Assembly: GCA_002083475.1 (NCBI GenBank)
Contig: LWDI01000070.1
Coordinates: 1-64,000, forward strand
From: Proteobacteria bacterium SG_bin5
GTDB lineage: Bacteria; Pseudomonadota; Alphaproteobacteria; Sphingomonadales; Sphingomonadaceae
Length of the DNA: 64,000 nt
Direction of reading: 5' to 3'
A program made the position numbers and the translations under genes. The notes beneath the pieces were generated by a model. The model was given only the letters and a program-made list of their open reading frames with translations. It had not been told where the DNA came from and ran no database searches. Positions 37,752-46,457 of this stretch are shown here, one piece after another (the stretch's first letter is position 1; every line of letters starts with the position of its first letter).

Positions 37752-38662
37752 CGCGCGCGCTGCTCCTGCTGCTCGCGCTGCTGCTCGGCGCGGGGGCCGC
37801 GCGGGCGGCGCCGGCGCGGGGGAGCTTCGTCGACCTGCCCAAGCTCGTCACCAAGAATTTGCCCGAGCCCGTTCATGTCACGATCTGGCTGCCGCCGGGT
37901 TACGCGCGCGGCAAGGCGCGCTACCCCGTTATCTACATGCACGACGGGCAGAATCTCTTCTTCCCCAAACTCTCGGGCTACAACAAGGTTTGGGCCGCCG
38001 ACAAAGCGATGCTCGCGCTGATCGCCGAGGGCGAAACCAAGGGCGCGATCATCGTCGGCGTGTGGCATCAGCGCGCGCGGGCGGCGCAATATTTTCCGCG
38101 CCCGATTTACGACGCGCTGCCCGCCGCCTTGCGCGCCGAGGCCGATCGCTTCGCCGGGCGCCCGGTCTATTCGGACGGCTATTTGCGCTTTCTGGTCGAG
38201 GAGCTGAAACCGCTGATCGACCGCCGCTATCGCACGCTCGAGGACCGCGGCCACACGATCGTCGCCGGATCGAGCATGGGCGGGCTGATCTCGCTCGCGG
38301 CGATCGCGCGCTACCCCCAGGTCTTCGGCGCGGCGGCGTGCGTCTCCACCCATTGGCCGCTCGTCGCGCCCGATCGCGCCGGGCAGGCGACCCCCGAACT
38401 CGGCGCGATTTGGGACCAATTCTTCACCGACAAGCTCGGCGCGCCCGCCGGCCGGCGGATCTGGTTCGATCATGGCGACCAGACGCTCGATCAATATTAC
38501 GGCCCCTGGCAGAGCCGCGTCGACGCGCGGTTGATCGGCATCGGTTGGCGCCCGGGCGAGGATTTCGAGACCAAAGCCTATCCCGGCACGGGCCATGAGG
38601 AAAATGCCTGGGCGGCGCGGCTGCCCGAGATTTTCGCCTGGCTGCTCAGGGCGCCCGAATGA
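37748..38662 (+). CDS. Secreted esterase, Fes/EstD (CE1-like) family
   Basis: 304 residues from a GTG overlapping the GH97 stop (GTGA). Signal peptide MTRALLLLLALLLGAGAARAAP. It is an alpha/beta hydrolase with YPVIYMHDGQNLFFP at about 60-74, the nucleophile motif GSSMGG (nucleophile in IVAGSSMGGLIS) near 178, and WFDHGDQTLDQYYGP plus a late GTGHEENAW for the acid and histidine. The family includes feruloyl and siderophore esterases and acyl-sugar esterases. Inside a glucan operon it may remove ester groups from substituted sugars, as inference. It overlaps the second halogenase gene. Confidence 0.85.
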   Translation: MTRALLLLLALLLGAGAARAAPARGSFVDLPKLVTKNLPEPVHVTIWLPPGYARGKARYPVIYMHDGQNLFFPKLSGYNKVWAADKAMLALIAEGETKGAIIVGVWHQRARAAQYFPRPIYDALPAALRAEADRFAGRPVYSDGYLRFLVEELKPLIDRRYRTLEDRGHTIVAGSSMGGLISLAAIARYPQVFGAAACVSTHWPLVAPDRAGQATPELGAIWDQFFTDKLGAPAGRRIWFDHGDQTLDQYYGPWQSRVDARLIGIGWRPGEDFETKAYPGTGHEENAWAARLPEIFAWLLRAPE

Positions 38663-40137
38663 TGCGGATCGTCGTGCTCGGCGGCGGGACGGCGGGGTGG
38701 ATGGCGGCCAATTTGTTCGCCGCCGCCTGGCCCCACGCACGGGTGAGCGTGATCGAAAGCCCCGAGATCGGCATCATCGGCGTGGGCGAGGGCTCCACGC
38801 CGCAGCTCAAGGACTTTTTCGACCGGCTGGGGCTCGCCGAGCGCGATTGGATGCCGCGCGCCAACGCGACCTACAAGACGGGGATCGCCTTTCACGGCTG
38901 GTCCGAGCGGGCGGGGTGCGAAAGCTATTTCCACCCTTTCCCCAGCGATCTCGACGTCCACACCAACGATGCTTTCTTCACCCACTGCGCGGCGCGGCGC
39001 GGGGGCGTCGACTTCGCGGCGCATCCCGATCTCTTCTATCTGCCCGCCCGCCTTGCCGCCGAGGCGCGCGGGCCGCACCCGGCCGAGGATTTCCCGTTCG
39101 AGACTTCCTATGGCTATCATTTCGACGCCTTTCTGGTCGGCGCGGTGCTGCGCGATCACGCGGTGGCGAAGGGCGTCGCGCATCTGCCGCTGAAGGTGAC
39201 CGAGGTGCGCGTGAGCCCCGAGGGGCAGGTGACGGCGCTCGTCACCGAGGACGGCCAGGCGATCGCGGCCGATCTGTTCGTCGATTCGAGCGGCTTTCGC
39301 TCGGTGATCGCGCAGGAAGCGCTGGGCGTGAAGTTCCTGCCCTTCGCCGATAATTTGTTCAACGATAGCGCGGTGGTGATGCCCACCCCCCGCGCTGGCC
39401 AGGCGATCGCGCCGCAAACCCGCGCGACCGCGCTTTCGGCGGGCTGGTGCTGGGCGATCCCGCTCCAGAACCGCACCGGCAATGGCTATGTCTATTCCTC
39501 GCGCTATCTGAGCGCCGAGGCCGCCGAGGCCGAACTGCGCGCGCATCTGGGGCTGGGGCCGGACGATCCGCCGGCGCGCCACCTGAAAATGAAGGTCGGC
39601 CGCGTCGAGAATAGCTGGACCGCCAATTGCCTGACGGTCGGCCTATCGCAGGGCTTCATCGAACCGCTGGAGGCGACCGCGCTGCATATCGTGCAGGCGA
39701 CCGTCGAGGGGTTCATCGCGGCCTATGAAGCCGGCGGCTTCACCCCCCAGCATCGCGACGATTTCAACCGCCGGATCAACGCGCGTTACGAAGGTATCCG
39801 GGACTATATCGTCTGCCACTATCGGGTGAACCGCCGCACCGACAGCGATTATTGGCGCGACAATGCGCGCAATCAGGCGCTGTCGGACACGCTGCGCCGG
39901 CTGCTGCACATTTGGTATTCGGGCGGTGATTTGGTCGCCGAGGTCGATCGGCTCGGCATCAGCGGCTATTATTCGGCGATCAGCTGGCATTGCCTGCTCG
40001 CGGGCTATGGCATTTTCCCCGAACGGATCGAGCCGCGCGGCCGGGGGCATGACATGGCGCGGATCGCGACGCTGCTCGCCAAATCCGCGCGCCACTTCGC
40101 GCCGCATCACGAACAACTCGCCGCTTTGCAAGGATAA
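38659..40137 (+). CDS. Flavin-dependent tryptophan-halogenase-like protein 2
   Basis: 492 residues from an ATG overlapping the esterase stop. Motifs parallel protein 1 but the sequences are clearly diverged: FAD loop GGGTAGWMAA (8-17), GVGEGSTP (41-48), lysine 73 in TYKTGI, WCWAIP (263-268) and glutamate 338 in EPLEATALHI. All positions needed for halogenation chemistry are present. The adjacent GLSQGFIEPLEATALH and IRDYIVCHYRVNRRTD are typical of the group near TonB receptors in sphingomonads. Substrate unknown; it is probably cytoplasmic. Separated by three bases from the final transporter gene. Confidence 0.88.
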   Translation: MMRIVVLGGGTAGWMAANLFAAAWPHARVSVIESPEIGIIGVGEGSTPQLKDFFDRLGLAERDWMPRANATYKTGIAFHGWSERAGCESYFHPFPSDLDVHTNDAFFTHCAARRGGVDFAAHPDLFYLPARLAAEARGPHPAEDFPFETSYGYHFDAFLVGAVLRDHAVAKGVAHLPLKVTEVRVSPEGQVTALVTEDGQAIAADLFVDSSGFRSVIAQEALGVKFLPFADNLFNDSAVVMPTPRAGQAIAPQTRATALSAGWCWAIPLQNRTGNGYVYSSRYLSAEAAEAELRAHLGLGPDDPPARHLKMKVGRVENSWTANCLTVGLSQGFIEPLEATALHIVQATVEGFIAAYEAGGFTPQHRDDFNRRINARYEGIRDYIVCHYRVNRRTDSDYWRDNARNQALSDTLRRLLHIWYSGGDLVAEVDRLGISGYYSAISWHCLLAGYGIFPERIEPRGRGHDMARIATLLAKSARHFAPHHEQLAALQG

Positions 40138-40140
40138 GCC

Positions 40141-41418
40141 ATGGCCCTCAGCCCCGCCGCCGCGCCGACCGATCAAGACCAGGGCGTCAATGCCCCCGAT
40201 CTGCAATTCTTCGTCTTCGCGTTGTTCTTCATCTTCGGCGGTATCACCAGCCTGAACGACATCATCATTCCCAAGTTGAAAGATTTGTTCACGCTGAGCT
40301 ACGCGCAAGCGTTGCTGGTGCAATCGGCCTATTTCATGGCTTATCTGGTGTTCTCGCTCCCCGCCGCCGCCGTCGTCGCGCGCTTTGGTTATATGCGTAC
40401 CGCGAGCTTCGGTTTGCTCGCGATGATGGCGGGGTGCCTGATGTTCGTGCCGGCGAGCGCCTCGGGGCTGTTCCCGGTGTTCCTCGTCGCGCTGTTCGTG
40501 CTGGCGGCGGGGGTGACGATGGTGCAGGTGGTCGCCAATCCGCTCATCTCGCTGCTGGGGCCGCCGCGCACCGCGCATAGCCGGTTGACCTTCGCGCAAG
40601 CGTTCAACTCGATCGGGACGACGATTTTCCCGATCGTCGGCTCGGCGCTGATCCTGGGGAGCCTGAGCACGGTCGATCCCAGCACGCTGACCGGCGCCGC
40701 GCTCAGCGACTATCGCACCGCCGAGACGCAGACGGTGGTGCGGACCTATCTCGGCCTCGCTGCCGCGCTGCTGGTGGTGGCGGCGGTGGTGTGGACGCGC
40801 CGCAACCGCCTGCCCGAAGGCGCGGGGACGGACGCCAAGGCGCGGCTGTTCGGCGGCTTCGATCTGCTGCGCCGCCCGCGCTTCGGCTTCGGCGCCGCGT
40901 GTATTTTCCTCTATGTCGGCGCCGAGGTCGCGATCGGATCGCTGATCGTCAATTATCTCGAACAATCGAGCGTGATGGGGCTGTCGCAGCGCGCCGCGGG
41001 CGATCATGTCGCTTATTATTGGGGCGGGGCGATGGTGGGGCGCATCATCGGCGCGGGGCTGTTGCGGCTGGTCGCCCCGGGCAAGGTGCTCGCGGGCGTG
41101 GCGCTGGGAGCGATCGCGCTGCTGTTCGTCTCCACCCATAGCTCGGGCGCGGTCTCGGGCTGGAGCCTGCTCGCGATCGGCCTGGTGAATTCGGTGATGT
41201 TCCCGACGATCTTCAGCCTGGCGAGCGAAGGGCTGGGCAAGCGCGCGGCCGAAGGATCGGGCCTGATCGCCACCGCGATCGTCGGCGGCGCGGTGATCCC
41301 GCCGCTCACCGGCTGGCTGGCGGATCAATCGAATTTGCGCGTGGCGATGGCGCTGCCGGCTTTGTGCTACGCGCTGATCGCGGCCTATGGCTGGTACGCG
41401 CGGCGGCCGGCGGTTTAG
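40141..41418 (+). CDS. Sugar MFS transporter, FucP/GluP family
   Basis: 425 residues with twelve membrane helices. The N-terminal helix pair FFVFALFFIFGGITSLNDIIIPKLKDLF, the ARFGYMRT loop, QVVANPLISLLGPPRTAHSRLTFAQAFNSIGT and the late NSVMFPTIFSLASEGLGK are diagnostic of the fucose/glucose-galactose permease family. It imports a monosaccharide, here most likely glucose released in the periplasm, by proton symport. It ends the ten-kilobase operon that starts at the TonB receptor and is followed by a large hairpin element that may terminate transcription. Confidence 0.9.
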   Translation: MALSPAAAPTDQDQGVNAPDLQFFVFALFFIFGGITSLNDIIIPKLKDLFTLSYAQALLVQSAYFMAYLVFSLPAAAVVARFGYMRTASFGLLAMMAGCLMFVPASASGLFPVFLVALFVLAAGVTMVQVVANPLISLLGPPRTAHSRLTFAQAFNSIGTTIFPIVGSALILGSLSTVDPSTLTGAALSDYRTAETQTVVRTYLGLAAALLVVAAVVWTRRNRLPEGAGTDAKARLFGGFDLLRRPRFGFGAACIFLYVGAEVAIGSLIVNYLEQSSVMGLSQRAAGDHVAYYWGGAMVGRIIGAGLLRLVAPGKVLAGVALGAIALLFVSTHSSGAVSGWSLLAIGLVNSVMFPTIFSLASEGLGKRAAEGSGLIATAIVGGAVIPPLTGWLADQSNLRVAMALPALCYALIAAYGWYARRPAV

Positions 41419-41442
41419 GCCAGGCTGGGATTACGCAGCTTC

Positions 41443-41692
41443 GCTCCTCCCCTGAAAGGGGAGTTCCGGGTCGGATCGTCCCCCGGACGATCCTAAACCG
41501 TGCGGGGCACGGTTTACCCGGAACTGGCAGCCGCGCGAGCGGCTGACGGAGGGGTGTCCCCGGCAGTTCGAGGGCGATACCCCTCCACCATTCGCTACGC
41601 GAATGGTCCCCAGTTCAGGGTCGGATCGTCCCCCGGACGATCCTTGACCGTGCGGGGCACGGTCAACCCTGAACTCCTTTCAGGGGAGGAGC
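41443..41692. repeat. Compound repeat with terminal inverted repeats and two three-way-junction units
   Basis: The ends are inverted copies (GCTCCTCCCCTGAAAGG at the left, mirrored at the right ending GGAGGAGC). Inside are two direct copies of a unit (41462-41525 and 41612-41675) in which an outer 10-bp stem encloses two hairpins. Unit 1 stems are AGTTCCGGGT/ACCCGGAACT, GGATCGTCC-CCC-GGACGATCC and TAAACCGTGC-GGG-GCACGGTTTA. Unit 2 differs only by paired changes (AGTTCAGGGT/ACCCTGAACT; TTGACCGTGC/GCACGGTCAA). Further hairpins lie between them, including ACCATTCGC-TAC-GCGAATGGT. No coding content. Together with the next repeat it fills the 424 bases between the transporter gene and mtnA. Confidence 0.85.
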
Positions 41693-41754
41693 TTTTTCGC
41701 TTGAACCGCTGAACCGGTTTGGTTCCGAACCGCTCTAGGCAACCTCTTTCCTGC

Positions 41755-41834
41755 CGTCGCCCCGGCGAAGGCCGGGGCCTTTTCGAGCGATAGCGCGCCA
41801 TTGGCCCGGGGCCCCAGCCTTCGCTGGGGCGACG
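41755..41834. repeat. Inverted-repeat element 8 bp past the mtnA stop
   Basis: Arms CGTCGCCCCGGCGAAGGCC.. (41755-41779) and its complement (41810-41834), 25 bases each with two mismatches, around a 30-base spacer. A sister copy lies at 42976-43055, also eight bases past a stop codon (mtnC). The location suggests a transcription terminator or 3'-end stabiliser for the minus-strand genes; no T-run follows. Confidence 0.7.
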
Positions 41835-41842
41835 GCTCAAGG

Positions 41843-42895
41843 TTAGGCGGGCGCCGCCGCCAGCGCCGCCAGCCCATGCTCGTCGACCACGCCGCGCTCG
41901 GTGATGTACGCCGTCACCAGTCGCGCGGGCGTCACGTCGAACGCCGGGTTGGCCGCGCTCGAAAGCGTCAGCCGCGCCGGCCCGTCCTCGGCGGGGGCGA
42001 ACACCACTTCGTCTCCCGAGCGTTCCTCGATCGGCACGTCGCGGCCCGTTTCGGTCGCGGGATCGAACGTGGTGTAGGGCAAGGCGACATAGAAAGGCAC
42101 GCCATTGTCGGCCGCCGCCAGCGCCTTCAAATAAGTGCCGATCTTGTTGCAGACGTCGCCATTGGCGGTCACCCGATCGGTGCCGACCAGCACAGCGTCG
42201 ACTTGGCCGCGCATCATCAAATGGCCGCCGGCATTATCGGTGATGACGGTGTGCGGCACGCCGTGGCCGGCGAGTTCGAACGCGGTGAGCAGCGCGCCCT
42301 GGTTGCGCGGGCGCGTCTCGTCGACCCACACATGCACCGGCAGACCCTCGTCATGCGCCAAGTAAATGGGCGCGGTCGCGGTGCCGTAATCGACCGTCGC
42401 CAGCCAGCCGGGGTTGCAGTGCATCAGCAGGTTCACCGGCCGATCGGGCGCCTTGGCATGGAGCGCGCGCAGCAGATCGAGCCCGTGCCGCCCGATCGCC
42501 TGGTTGAGCGCGACGTCCTCCTCGGCGATGGCGTCGGCGCGCGCGAAGGCGGCGCGGGGGCGATCGTCATAGGGCAAGTTCCGCACCGCCTCGATCACGC
42601 GGTCGAGCGCCCATTTCAGGTTCACCGCCGTCGGCCGCGCGGCGAGCAGCTTGGCATAGGCCGCGTCGAGCTCGTCCCCGGCGGCGAGCGCCATCGCCAG
42701 GCCATAGGCCGCCGTCGCGCCGATCAGCGGCGCGCCGCGCGTCCACATTTCGCGGATCGCCGCTTCGGCGGCCGCCGCCGAGCGCAGCTCGACCCATTCG
42801 ACCGTCCAGGGCAGCTTGCGCTGATCGAGGATCCGCACGCCCGCGCCGTCCGCGGTGCGCGCGATCGAGCGGTGCCATTCGCCGTTGAGTTTCAT
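41843..42895 (-). CDS. mtnA: S-methyl-5-thioribose-1-phosphate isomerase
   Basis: 350 residues, full length for MtnA. It isomerises methylthioribose-1-phosphate to methylthioribulose-1-phosphate in the methionine salvage pathway (cytoplasm). The catalytic residues Cys160 (LLMHCNPGW) and Asp240 (VLVGTDRV) fall at exactly the Bacillus MtnA positions. RGAPLIGATAAYG at 53-65 and ADNGVPFYVALPYTTFDP are further family marks. It is on the same strand as mtnB-mtnD-mtnC but 168 bases downstream, behind a hairpin element, so it may have separate expression. No mtnN or mtnK lies in this window. Confidence 0.96.
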   Translation of the reverse strand: MKLNGEWHRSIARTADGAGVRILDQRKLPWTVEWVELRSAAAAEAAIREMWTRGAPLIGATAAYGLAMALAAGDELDAAYAKLLAARPTAVNLKWALDRVIEAVRNLPYDDRPRAAFARADAIAEEDVALNQAIGRHGLDLLRALHAKAPDRPVNLLMHCNPGWLATVDYGTATAPIYLAHDEGLPVHVWVDETRPRNQGALLTAFELAGHGVPHTVITDNAGGHLMMRGQVDAVLVGTDRVTANGDVCNKIGTYLKALAAADNGVPFYVALPYTTFDPATETGRDVPIEERSGDEVVFAPAEDGPARLTLSSAANPAFDVTPARLVTAYITERGVVDEHGLAALAAAPA

Positions 42896-42975
42896 GCGCC
42901 GCCTCTAGCGGGGGCGGGGGACGGGAGCGAGCGGAAATCCTCCCCGTTCACGGGGGGCGCGGCAATTGCTCTAGG

Positions 42976-43055
42976 CGTCGCCCCGGCGAAAGCTGGGGCC
43001 TCGATGAACCGGAGCGCGCCAGTCGCTCGAGGCCCCAGCCTTCGCTGGGGCGACG
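42976..43055. repeat. Inverted-repeat element 8 bp past the mtnC stop
   Basis: Arms of 29 bases (42976-43004 and 43027-43055) with two mismatches around a 22-base spacer. It is the same family as 41755-41834: both arms read CGTCGCCCC.GCGAA.GC.GGGGCC. The exact 8-base distance from the stop codon is shared by both copies. It separates mtnC from mtnA and may end or attenuate transcription of mtnBDC. Confidence 0.7.
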
Positions 43056-43063
43056 GAGCTGCT

Positions 43064-43717
43064 TCAATCGGCGCGCGCGAGATAGGCATCCACCGCGTCG
43101 AAATTCGCGACATCCCCGGCGCCGCCCTCGCGGTCGACGCGAAGCGCGCGCATCCCGGCCTCGCGCGCGGCGCCCACTTCCTCGGGCGTGTCGGAGAGGA
43201 ACAGCACCGCTTCCGGCGCGGCGCCGATCGCCGCCGCGATCGCGCGGTACGATCGGGCCTCGCGCTTCGGCCCGGTCTTGGTGTCGAAATAGCCGCTGAA
43301 CAACGGCGTCAGATCGCCCGCCTCGCTATGCCCGAACAGCAATTTCTGCGCCGCGACCGAGCCCGAGGAGAAGACATGGAGCGCGAGACCAGCCGCGTGC
43401 CAGCGACGCAAGCCCGCGACCGCATCGGCATAGACATGGCCGCGAAACGCCCCGCTCGCATAGCCATCCGCCCAGATCAGCCCTTGCAGCTCCTTGAGCG
43501 GGGTTGCCTTGCGGTCTTCATCGATCCAGCGGCGCAGCGTCGCGATCGGATCGCCGGGCTCGGCCGCCGCGACCTCGGCGAGGATCGGCGCCACTTGCTC
43601 CGCATGCGCCGCGCAATAGTCCGCCAGCCGCTCGCGGGCATAGGGGAAGAGCGTGCGCGCGACGAAATCGATGCTCGAGGTCGTCCCCTCGATATCGGTC
43701 AGGATCGCGCGGATCAC
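43064..43717 (-). CDS. mtnC: Acireductone synthase (enolase-phosphatase E1)
   Basis: 217 residues from a GTG at 43717 overlapping the mtnD stop (GTGA). HAD-type phosphatase motif I is in [19 protein letters not shown] (nucleophile Asp, with the TTSS signature of E1 enzymes), motif II in [16 protein letters not shown] and motif IV in [19 protein letters not shown]. The single protein performs both enolisation and dephosphorylation of diketo-methylthiopentyl phosphate, so the MtnW/MtnX route is not used here. Confidence 0.95.
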   Translation of the reverse strand: MIRAILTDIEGTTSSIDFVARTLFPYARERLADYCAAHAEQVAPILAEVAAAEPGDPIATLRRWIDEDRKATPLKELQGLIWADGYASGAFRGHVYADAVAGLRRWHAAGLALHVFSSGSVAAQKLLFGHSEAGDLTPLFSGYFDTKTGPKREARSYRAIAAAIGAAPEAVLFLSDTPEEVGAAREAGMRALRVDREGGAGDVANFDAVDAYLARAD

Positions 43718-44250
43718 GCCGGTTCGTGGCGCGGGAAGCGGCTCGCGATCGCGTCGCCGGTGAAGCGCGCGATCCAGCCGTCGGGGTTCAGGAACAAGCG
43801 GATCGCGGTGAAGCGCGGGGCGGGGCCCATATCGAACCAATGTTTCATGCCGGCGGGCACCGCGATCAAATCGCCCGCGGTGCACAGCATCGCATGGACG
43901 CGCCCCTCGGCGTGCAAAGTGAACAGCCCTTCGCCCTCGACGAAGAAGCGCACCTCGTCCTCGCCATGCGTGTGTTCGTCGAGGAATTTGGTGCGCAGTT
44001 CGGCCCGCGCGGGATGATCGGGGCGCATCGCGACGGTATCGACCGAGAGATAGCCGCCCTCGGTCTTCAGCCGCTCGATCTCGGGCGCGTAAGCGACCAG
44101 CGGGTCCTCGCCCTCGGCCAGATCGCGCAAAGGCCAGCGCTCGAAACGCACGCCGATGCGGTCGAGCGCCTCGGCGATGACCGCGCCCTCCTCGGTGTCG
44201 AGCAGCACCGCCTCGGGCGCGTCCTCCGCATAGACCCGCAGCCGGCTCAT
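43714..44250 (-). CDS. mtnD: Acireductone dioxygenase
   Basis: 178 residues from the ATG at 44250, overlapping the mtnB stop (ATGA). Cupin fold with the metal ligands in [15 protein letters not shown] (two His and Glu) and the later His in PAGMKHWFD. It cleaves acireductone to formate and 2-keto-4-methylthiobutyrate (iron form) or to CO and methylthiopropionate (nickel form); the sequence does not tell which metal is used. Upstream frame extension into mtnB is rejected because it is antisense-like and out of family length. Confidence 0.95.
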   Translation of the reverse strand: MSRLRVYAEDAPEAVLLDTEEGAVIAEALDRIGVRFERWPLRDLAEGEDPLVAYAPEIERLKTEGGYLSVDTVAMRPDHPARAELRTKFLDEHTHGEDEVRFFVEGEGLFTLHAEGRVHAMLCTAGDLIAVPAGMKHWFDMGPAPRFTAIRLFLNPDGWIARFTGDAIASRFPRHEPA

Positions 44251-44876
44251 TTCAGCCCCAGATGCCGCGCGAATTGCAGCTGCGCAAGCTCGGTCGAAAT
44301 CATCCATTCGATCGCTTCGATCACGCCTTCGGCCTCCGCCAGATCGGCGCCCCAACCGTAAAGGCCGTGCGCGCGGATGAGATAGGCGGGCGTCGTGCCG
44401 GGCGCCAGTCGCGGCATGATCGCCTCGGCGAGCGCGGCCATGTCCTGGCTATTGTCGATGATCGGCAGCACCGCCTCGGCCTCGTGCGTCGAAATGCCGG
44501 GGAGCACTTTGAGCATTTCATGCCCCGCGAGCCGATAATGATCGGCGGCGAGCGCGCGGCTCAAGCCCACCGCGTGCGGCGAGTGGCTGTGGAGCACCGC
44601 GTTCACCTCGGGGAATTGGCGGTAGAGCGCGCAGTGGAGCACGGTTTCGGCCGAGGGTTTCTTCGCGTCGAGCGGGTTGCCGTCCAGATCGACGGTCATC
44701 ACGTCGGCCTCGGTCAGCCGGCCCTTGTGACGGCCGGATACCGTGATCGCGATCCGCCCGTCGCCCAGGCGCAGCGAATAATTGCCGGCGGTGGCCGGCG
44801 CCCAGCCCTTGCCGTCGAGCCAACGGCCGACCTGCACGATCGCCGCGCGCGCTTCGACCAGCGTCATCCCTGCCAT
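44247..44876 (-). CDS. mtnB: Methylthioribulose-1-phosphate dehydratase
   Basis: 209 residues. Class II aldolase fold with zinc ligands in [14 protein letters not shown] and a later RAHGLYGWG. The N-terminal [14 protein letters not shown] and TVSGRHKG are typical of MtnB rather than fuculose-phosphate aldolase. It dehydrates methylthioribulose-1-phosphate. First gene of the overlapping mtnB-mtnD-mtnC set; a GGGG eight bases before the ATG is the probable ribosome-binding site. Ninety-six bases separate it from the tRNA gene upstream. Confidence 0.95.
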   Translation of the reverse strand: MAGMTLVEARAAIVQVGRWLDGKGWAPATAGNYSLRLGDGRIAITVSGRHKGRLTEADVMTVDLDGNPLDAKKPSAETVLHCALYRQFPEVNAVLHSHSPHAVGLSRALAADHYRLAGHEMLKVLPGISTHEAEAVLPIIDNSQDMAALAEAIMPRLAPGTTPAYLIRAHGLYGWGADLAEAEGVIEAIEWMISTELAQLQFARHLGLK

Positions 44877-44972
44877 GAACGCAACCCCAAATCGTTAACG
44901 CAAAGCCTGGGGCCTAGAGCGCCCTCCGCCCCAAGGCAACCGCCGAATGAACCGGATTGGCCGGGTTGGCGG

Positions 44973-45046
44973 TGGAGCGGGTAACGGGACTCGAACCCGT
45001 ATATTCAGCTTGGAAGGCTGCTGCACTACCCTTGTGCTATACCCGC
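44973..45046 (-). tRNA. tRNA-Gly (anticodon TCC)
   Basis: The minus-strand sequence folds as a cloverleaf: acceptor stem GCGGGTA/TACCCGC, anticodon loop CTTCCAA (anticodon TCC), and T-arm loop GGTTCGAGTCC. The discriminator base is T and the CCA end is encoded in the gene. The anticodon stem has one mismatch at its outer pair (G-A). Confidence 0.93.
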
Positions 45047-45155
45047 ATCGGAAGGCGCGGAGATACCGGGGCGGGGGCGGCGAGGCAAGCCGCTTGATCG
45101 GCGCGACCGGCGAGAGCGTTGACGCCTTGCTTACCAATGGCGGCTAGGAAGGGGC

Positions 45156-46457
45156 ATGATGCTGCACGATCCCGCTCTCGCGCGCACGACGCACGCGGCT
45201 CGCCCGCGCTCGGCGGTTTCCGCCGGGGTTGGGCTGGCGGGGCTTGCCGGCCTGTTGCTGTGGATCGGCATCGCGCGCTGGTTCGGGATGGACGGGCCTT
45301 ATTCGGCGCTGATGAACCTGGTGTTCTGCGGCGTGCCGATGGTCGCCTGGTCGCTCTTGGTCGACAAGGTCCACCGCAACCCCTCGACCGGGATCGATTG
45401 GTCGCTGAAGCGCGATTGGCGCGAGACGTTCGACGTGAGCCTCACCAAGATCGCCGGGCTATGGGTCACTTGGGTGGGCATCGCGATCGTCTATGGCACG
45501 CTGCGCTTTTACTGGCAGGGTAACTACGCTTTCTCGATGATGGTGCTCGGCTATGCCGCGCCGTTCGTCTTCTTGGGCGCCATCCCCTATATCTTCTGGA
45601 TCGATCGCAAGCTGATCGAGCCCAAGGACGGCGCCTATGCGCTCGGCGCCTGGCTGATGAACGCCGCGCCCGCCGACGCCCCTGCGATCGCCGGCCATTT
45701 GCGCGCCTGGGCGGTGAAGGGGTTTTTCCTCGCCTTCATGCTCGCGATCGTGCCGCCGGGCTTTGGCGAGTTCATCCGCGCCGATTGGCGCGCGGTGCTG
45801 GGCGATCCGGTCAAGCTCGCCAATTGGCTGATCACTTTCATGTTCGTGATCGACGTGGCGTTCGCGACGGTAGGCTATGTGCTGACGCTGCGCCCGCTCG
45901 ATTCGCACATCCGCAGCGCCAATCCCTATGCGGCCGGGTGGACGGCGGCGCTCATTTGCTACCCGCCGTTCGTGCTGATGGGGCCGGGGGCGCCGCTCGA
46001 TTATCATCCGGGCACCGCCGATTGGACGCATTGGCTCGCCGGCCAGCCGGTGCTGCTCGCGCTCGACGGCGCGTTGCTCGTCGCGCTGACGGCGATTTAT
46101 GCTTGGGCGACGGTGGCGTTCGGCTTGCGCTTTTCGAACCTCACCCATCGCGGCATTTTGACGCACGGGCCTTATGCCTGGTCGCGCCACCCGGCTTACC
46201 TTTCGAAAAATCTATTCTGGTGGTTCTCGACCCTGCCGTTCCTCTCGACCGGCAGCCTGGTCGACGCCGCGCGCGCGACGATCCTGATGGGCGTCGTCGC
46301 GGGCATTTATTATTGGCGCGCCAAGACGGAGGAAGCGCATCTCGGGCAAGACCCCGCCTATCAGGCCTATAGCGCCTGGATGCGCGCGCATGGGCCGGTG
46401 CCGCGCTTCTTCGCTTGGGTAAGCGGGCGATCGGATCAGGCGCGCGCGGCGCGATAG
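45156..46457 (+). CDS. ICMT-like integral membrane methyltransferase
   Basis: 433 residues, starting from the first of two adjacent ATGs. Nine or ten membrane segments. The C-terminal LTHGPYAWSRHPAYLSKNLFWW and RAKTEEAHLGQDPAYQAYSAWM form the SAM-binding signature of isoprenylcysteine carboxyl methyltransferase and PEMT-like proteins. The N-terminal 230 residues are a longer membrane domain than in eukaryotic ICMT. Since bacteria lack prenylated CaaX proteins, the acceptor is unknown; a lipid is plausible. Its 3' end overlaps the convergent AraC-family gene by 22 bases. Confidence 0.8.
   Translation: MMLHDPALARTTHAARPRSAVSAGVGLAGLAGLLLWIGIARWFGMDGPYSALMNLVFCGVPMVAWSLLVDKVHRNPSTGIDWSLKRDWRETFDVSLTKIAGLWVTWVGIAIVYGTLRFYWQGNYAFSMMVLGYAAPFVFLGAIPYIFWIDRKLIEPKDGAYALGAWLMNAAPADAPAIAGHLRAWAVKGFFLAFMLAIVPPGFGEFIRADWRAVLGDPVKLANWLITFMFVIDVAFATVGYVLTLRPLDSHIRSANPYAAGWTAALICYPPFVLMGPGAPLDYHPGTADWTHWLAGQPVLLALDGALLVALTAIYAWATVAFGLRFSNLTHRGILTHGPYAWSRHPAYLSKNLFWWFSTLPFLSTGSLVDAARATILMGVVAGIYYWRAKTEEAHLGQDPAYQAYSAWMRAHGPVPRFFAWVSGRSDQARAAR

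Noticed and set aside
41443..41692. CRISPR-like repeat array
   Set aside because: Only two units, no spacers of constant length and no cas genes; the repeats are hairpins with paired changes.
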